The notes under the pieces were generated by a model. It was not told where the DNA came from. It saw only the letters and a program-made list of their open reading frames with translations, and did not search any database. From assembly GCA_027605045.1 (NCBI GenBank), contig JAQFWX010000184.1, forward strand, positions 1 through 62,174: a stretch of 62,174 nucleotides of DNA, read 5' to 3'. Made by a program: the position numbers and the translations under genes. This document shows positions 59,220 through 62,174 of this stretch, one piece after another; position 1 is the first letter of the stretch; the number at the start of each line of letters is the position of its first letter. This DNA is from Phallus indusiatus (taxonomy: Eukaryota; Basidiomycota; Agaricomycetes; Phallales; Phallaceae).

Positions 59220-60497
59220 ATGCGTTTCGCCCCCGTCTTTGCTTTGGCCGCTGTATCTGTTTGCGCTGTTCCCATCGCAAACAACGTAGTTGCATCCGCA
59301 GCCACGGACGTGAGTGCTACAGCGCCGGCGACTTTCAGTTCTTTGAGTTCACCAACTCACATATTTTCTAGCTTCTCGCTGATGTTGATGCAGCACTTGC
59401 TAATGTTGCCATCAAGGGCTCTAATATTGCTGACAACATCGCTGACGGCAACGACGTCACTGTTCTCCGTCGCGCCGGTGTAGCGGACATCGGGACTTTG
59501 ATCGAAGCTATCGCGAACGCATTAGCAGCGGTAAGAAATTAAAAATCCCTTTTTAATGTAAACTGGGAACTTAAAGAGAATGCGATACTCTAGGCTGATG
59601 TCAATCTTAATGCTGTCCTCGCCAATGTTGACGTTCAGGATTCCAGCATTCTTTCAGATATCTTGAACGATAACGATATCACTATCCTCAAACGTTCCGG
59701 TATACCTCTTCCTGCCAACATTGACGCCATCGTCTTGGCTTTTATTGACGCTCTCGTGAACGTAAGTACTGAAAAAAATTGAATATCAATTATATTTTAA
59801 CTCATTTTTATACGAAAAATAGGCTGGTGTCAACGTTAACGCCGTCCTTGCCAACCTCAACATCGACCAAAGCACTCTCCTTAGCAACCTCGGTAACGGC
59901 AACGTCGTCTTCGTCCGCCAACTCCCCGAACTTGTCGACATCGTCGCACTAGTGACCGCTCTCGCAAAGGCAGCTGTAGCAGCAGGCGTCAACGTCAACG
60001 CCATCATCGCCAACCTCAACATTGACAACTCGAGTATTTTGACTAACATCCTCAACGGTAACAGTATCATCGTCGGTCGTCGCGATTTGCCCTTCACCAT
60101 TGTCAACGCTGATATCCTCGCCGTCCTCAACGCCCTCGTTCAAGCTGCTTTAGACGCCAACATCAACGTCATCCTCACCGCCTTGAACGCCAACCTCGAC
60201 GTTGTTACCCTGCTCTCCAACATCTTGAACGGCAACAAGATCACCGTTTTGCCCATCTTAGCCAAACGTAATGCTTCCACTTTAGATGTCGTCTCGACCG
60301 TTGTTGCTTTAGTCCAAGCTTTGGCAGCCGTGAGTTCTCTCCCCCCCCTCATTTTTACAAATTTCCGGTTCTGAACCTTTGTTCTTCTCAAGATCAACAT
60401 CCCCGTTGACGCGAACGCCTTGAATGTCTTCATTCAAAACTCGGGCATCGCCACCAACATCCTCAACAACAACATCATCAGCATTCTCGGAATTTAA
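59220..60497 (+). CDS. secreted six-repeat protein, candidate Kex2-processed
   Basis: Five exons join exactly in phase 0: 59220-59309, 59372-59530, 59594-59761, 59823-60329, 60393-60497, giving 342 residues. Exon 1 encodes a signal peptide (MRFAPVFALAAVSVCAVPI). The rest is six degenerate repeats of about 45-65 residues, built as a hydrophobic helix, a VNVNAVLANLNI-like strand, then SSILTNILNGNSI-like. Four repeats end in a dibasic pair: RR at 59468-59473, KR at 59690-59695, RR at 60078-60083 and KR at 60264-60269; the third has VRQ instead. Three of the four introns fall at or near repeat boundaries. Composition is rich in Ala, Leu, Val, Asn and Asp, with no cysteine in the repeats. Secretion plus regularly spaced dibasic sites suggests Kex2 cleavage in the Golgi into similar peptides, as in repellent-type proteins. 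I recognise no named family. Confidence 0.8.
59372..60497 (+). repeat. six internal protein repeats, partly one per exon
   Basis: Repeats 1 and 2 each occupy one exon (59372-59530, 59594-59761). Repeats 3-5 share an exon (59823-60329). Repeat 6 is a shorter terminal unit without a dibasic site (60393-60497). The symmetrical phase-0 exons fit growth by exon duplication. Confidence 0.7.
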
Positions 60498-61027
60498 ATA
60501 CCATTGTTTTTTCTGAGCTATTTACTCAAGGACTATAGTCTGAGGGATTCAAATTTATTACTTAACGTTTACCCAATGATTTACCCAATGTACTGACGAA
60601 TGTTTCTGTCCTTATACACTCTTAAGTTTGGTGGTTTTTTCTTTTTATATCAAATTGAGTGACAATGAGATGAATGATGCCAAGGCTGAGACAGAATTAA
60701 GTGCCAACCAACTGATATTTTACCCTACAAGGTAAGGATAGATCGGAATCGTTCTAGATTCAAAGACGAATTATTTCAAAAATGTAAGTGATTTAGCTCC
60801 TCTCTAGTAGTCGGTACGAACGACTAGTTGTATTACCTGTGTCGCAACGCGCAGTATAAAATAGATAGAACTTGTATTTAATAACTCGAAAAATATACAG
60901 TTTTTATACTAAATATAATATGAAATTAGGAGAAAACTAGCTACCGGAATTTATAATATTTTACTTGGTATTTACTAAAGCTATACTAATATTTTGCTAA
61001 TTATTCTCTTAGCATTGTGCTACATGC

Positions 61028-61042
61028 GCCGCCTTCGGCGGC
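61028..61042. repeat. GC-rich hairpin GCCGCC-TTC-GGCGGC
   Basis: A perfect 6-bp stem with a 3-nt loop, flanked on both sides by TAGCATTGT direct repeats (about 61010 and 61050). This arrangement is what insertion of a small element with target duplication would leave. Confidence 0.65.
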
Positions 61043-61135
61043 ACTAAATAGCATTGTACTTCCGATACCAACAACCTGTAAGTGATTTAGCTTATAGGGA
61101 TGTAAGTACAATATTCTAATATATATATGGCTAGC

Positions 61136-61180
61136 TCACCTCTTCTCTAGTAGTCGGTACGAACGACTAGGAAGAGGTGA
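61136..61180. repeat. 45-nt nested palindrome
   Basis: The outer arms TCACCTCTTC and GAAGAGGTGA are perfect reverse complements. They enclose a second inverted repeat (TAGTCG...CGACTA) that also occurs at about 60806-60830 without the outer arms. Confidence 0.75.
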
Positions 61181-62174
61181 CGCGCTTCACTACGCGTATG
61201 AGGGCGTGTTACTGGCGTCTAATTCTCTAGTTTCCTAAAAAAAATTCGTCATAGGATCGTCATTAAAGCTTTCATATATACTATAGAAGACGCTCCCGGA
61301 ACCGTTATTGGTCAGTGTGTTACTTGCATTCAAATATTTCTTGATCTAGCTACTAGGTACACGTATTTGAAAAAAGTTACCATTACATGTCAATACAGTC
61401 GCGCTAAAATCGTGCGTACGCTGCATTTTTCCCTTGATTGAACGTCATTGTCATACTGAATAATAGGAACACCCCTTGACGGTCTACACCTAGGTCACTA
61501 CTAGTACGCGTGATTCACCAGCTGTCCGTGACTATGTCCAAATACTTTACAGACTTTAGCTCCATTAAAAAAAAAACCGTGCGTAGTATGCCTTATACGT
61601 AAAACGGAAAGTTGCAGGATACTTACTGAATTAGTCTTCCACCACATATGGATAATACACCGTCATGCAAGATCCCGGAACTCGCACAGGAAAACTTTAT
61701 TCAAATCAAACTTAATCTCCCAGATCGCAAATCGCAAATCAATCTCGATTCATCTTGTGGGGGACAGGTCTTTCCATCTTTATATGGGTGCGTTTTCGTG
61801 AATCATGATCGTTTCATGTATATATTCTTCAGATATCTACCCGAAGCGGAGGGAACGACTGCTCCGAGTCAAGGATGCCTCCACCCTGAACAACGAGTCA
61901 TGGAGTGGGAATCTGAACTAGGAAAAACACACAGCATTTCCTCCCTGAATTTCAAGAGCAGCATTTCTAGTCTCGTATTCAACGAATGATTGTAATGAAG
62001 ACGTGTACGGCTGTTCCTCACTTTGATCTCAAATACTCTTTACTTATCTCCGTTACTAGCTCATTCTAGGAACGTTCTTGAAGCTATGATGTGTTACGGT
62101 AATTTCATATTATATTAAGCTGATTGACACGGTGAACGCCACCGGCAGAAAGTGTACGGGCCGTCTAAAAAAAG

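Larger units (their letters stand above)
60720..61300. other. possible nuclear insertion of mitochondrial DNA
   Basis: The base composition changes sharply to AT-rich, with isolated GC-rich palindromes, as is usual in fungal mitochondrial intergenic DNA. The motif GTAAGTGATTTAGC occurs at about 60784 and 61079. A 25-nt palindromic block with TAGTCG/CGACTA arms occurs at about 60806 and 61145. The mitochondrial origin is an inference. Confidence 0.4.
60498..62174. other. gene-poor end of window with AT-rich, hairpin-bearing segment
   Basis: No certain gene. A 113-codon ATG-started frame at 61648-61989 could be a small gene or could contain a 48-nt intron (GTGCGT to TTCAG, about 61789-61834). 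It has no recognised motif. The segment at about 60720-61300 is treated separately. Confidence 0.35.

Noticed and set aside
1..62174. tRNA genes, rRNA genes or a CRISPR array
   Set aside because: No cloverleaf with A and B boxes, no rRNA-like stretch and no regular spacer array was seen by eye; CRISPR is not expected in a fungal genome.

Overview
The window looks like nuclear DNA of a basidiomycete fungus, most likely an Agaricomycete. Coding regions are split by many short introns (about 43-60 nt, GT-AG, at least two apparent GC-AG). The recognisable families are typical of mushroom-forming fungi: a NACHT/WD-repeat NLR, a giant GH18 chitinase of the killer-toxin-like type, secreted LysM-array proteins, an HNH-type family and duplicated 2OG-Fe(II) oxygenases. 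All product names come from reading translations; no database search was possible.

Layout. 1-4.0 kb is gene-poor and holds a decayed copy of the NatA catalytic subunit gene naa10. 4.06-9.5 kb is one NLR gene (C2-like domain, helical domain, NACHT, WD repeats) with a probable 2-bp frameshift in the WD region. 11.57-12.30 kb is an intact six-exon naa10, so the NLR lies between two direct copies of that gene. 13.8-16.1 kb holds an HNH-type gene, a truncated second copy and a GC-rich palindrome. 16.1-19.6 kb is gene-poor.

19.6-46.4 kb is a chitin-related neighbourhood. An uncharacterised gene (family B, copy 1) converges on a ~6.5-kb GH18 chitinase. The chitinase is divergent from a protein with about eleven LysM domains. 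Further on are a SAM methyltransferase, a Ser-rich acidic protein, three related LysM genes (6, 4 and 3 domains) sharing a TATA box and a GTGTGCATAC leader motif, and a second family B gene among them. Chitinase and LysM proteins would act together on chitin in the wall or extracellular space; the co-location supports this but does not prove it.

46.9-52.8 kb is a head-to-tail ~3-kb duplication. Each unit carries a 2OG-Fe(II) oxygenase gene, and each copy has its own frame-breaking lesion. 53.1-56.4 kb is a coiled-coil protein with a possible Mto2-like segment. 59.2-60.5 kb encodes a secreted protein of six internal repeats, most followed by a dibasic (RR/KR) site, with introns at repeat borders: a candidate Kex2-processed repeat protein. 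60.7-61.3 kb is AT-rich with GC-rich hairpins, resembling mitochondrial DNA inserted in the nucleus.
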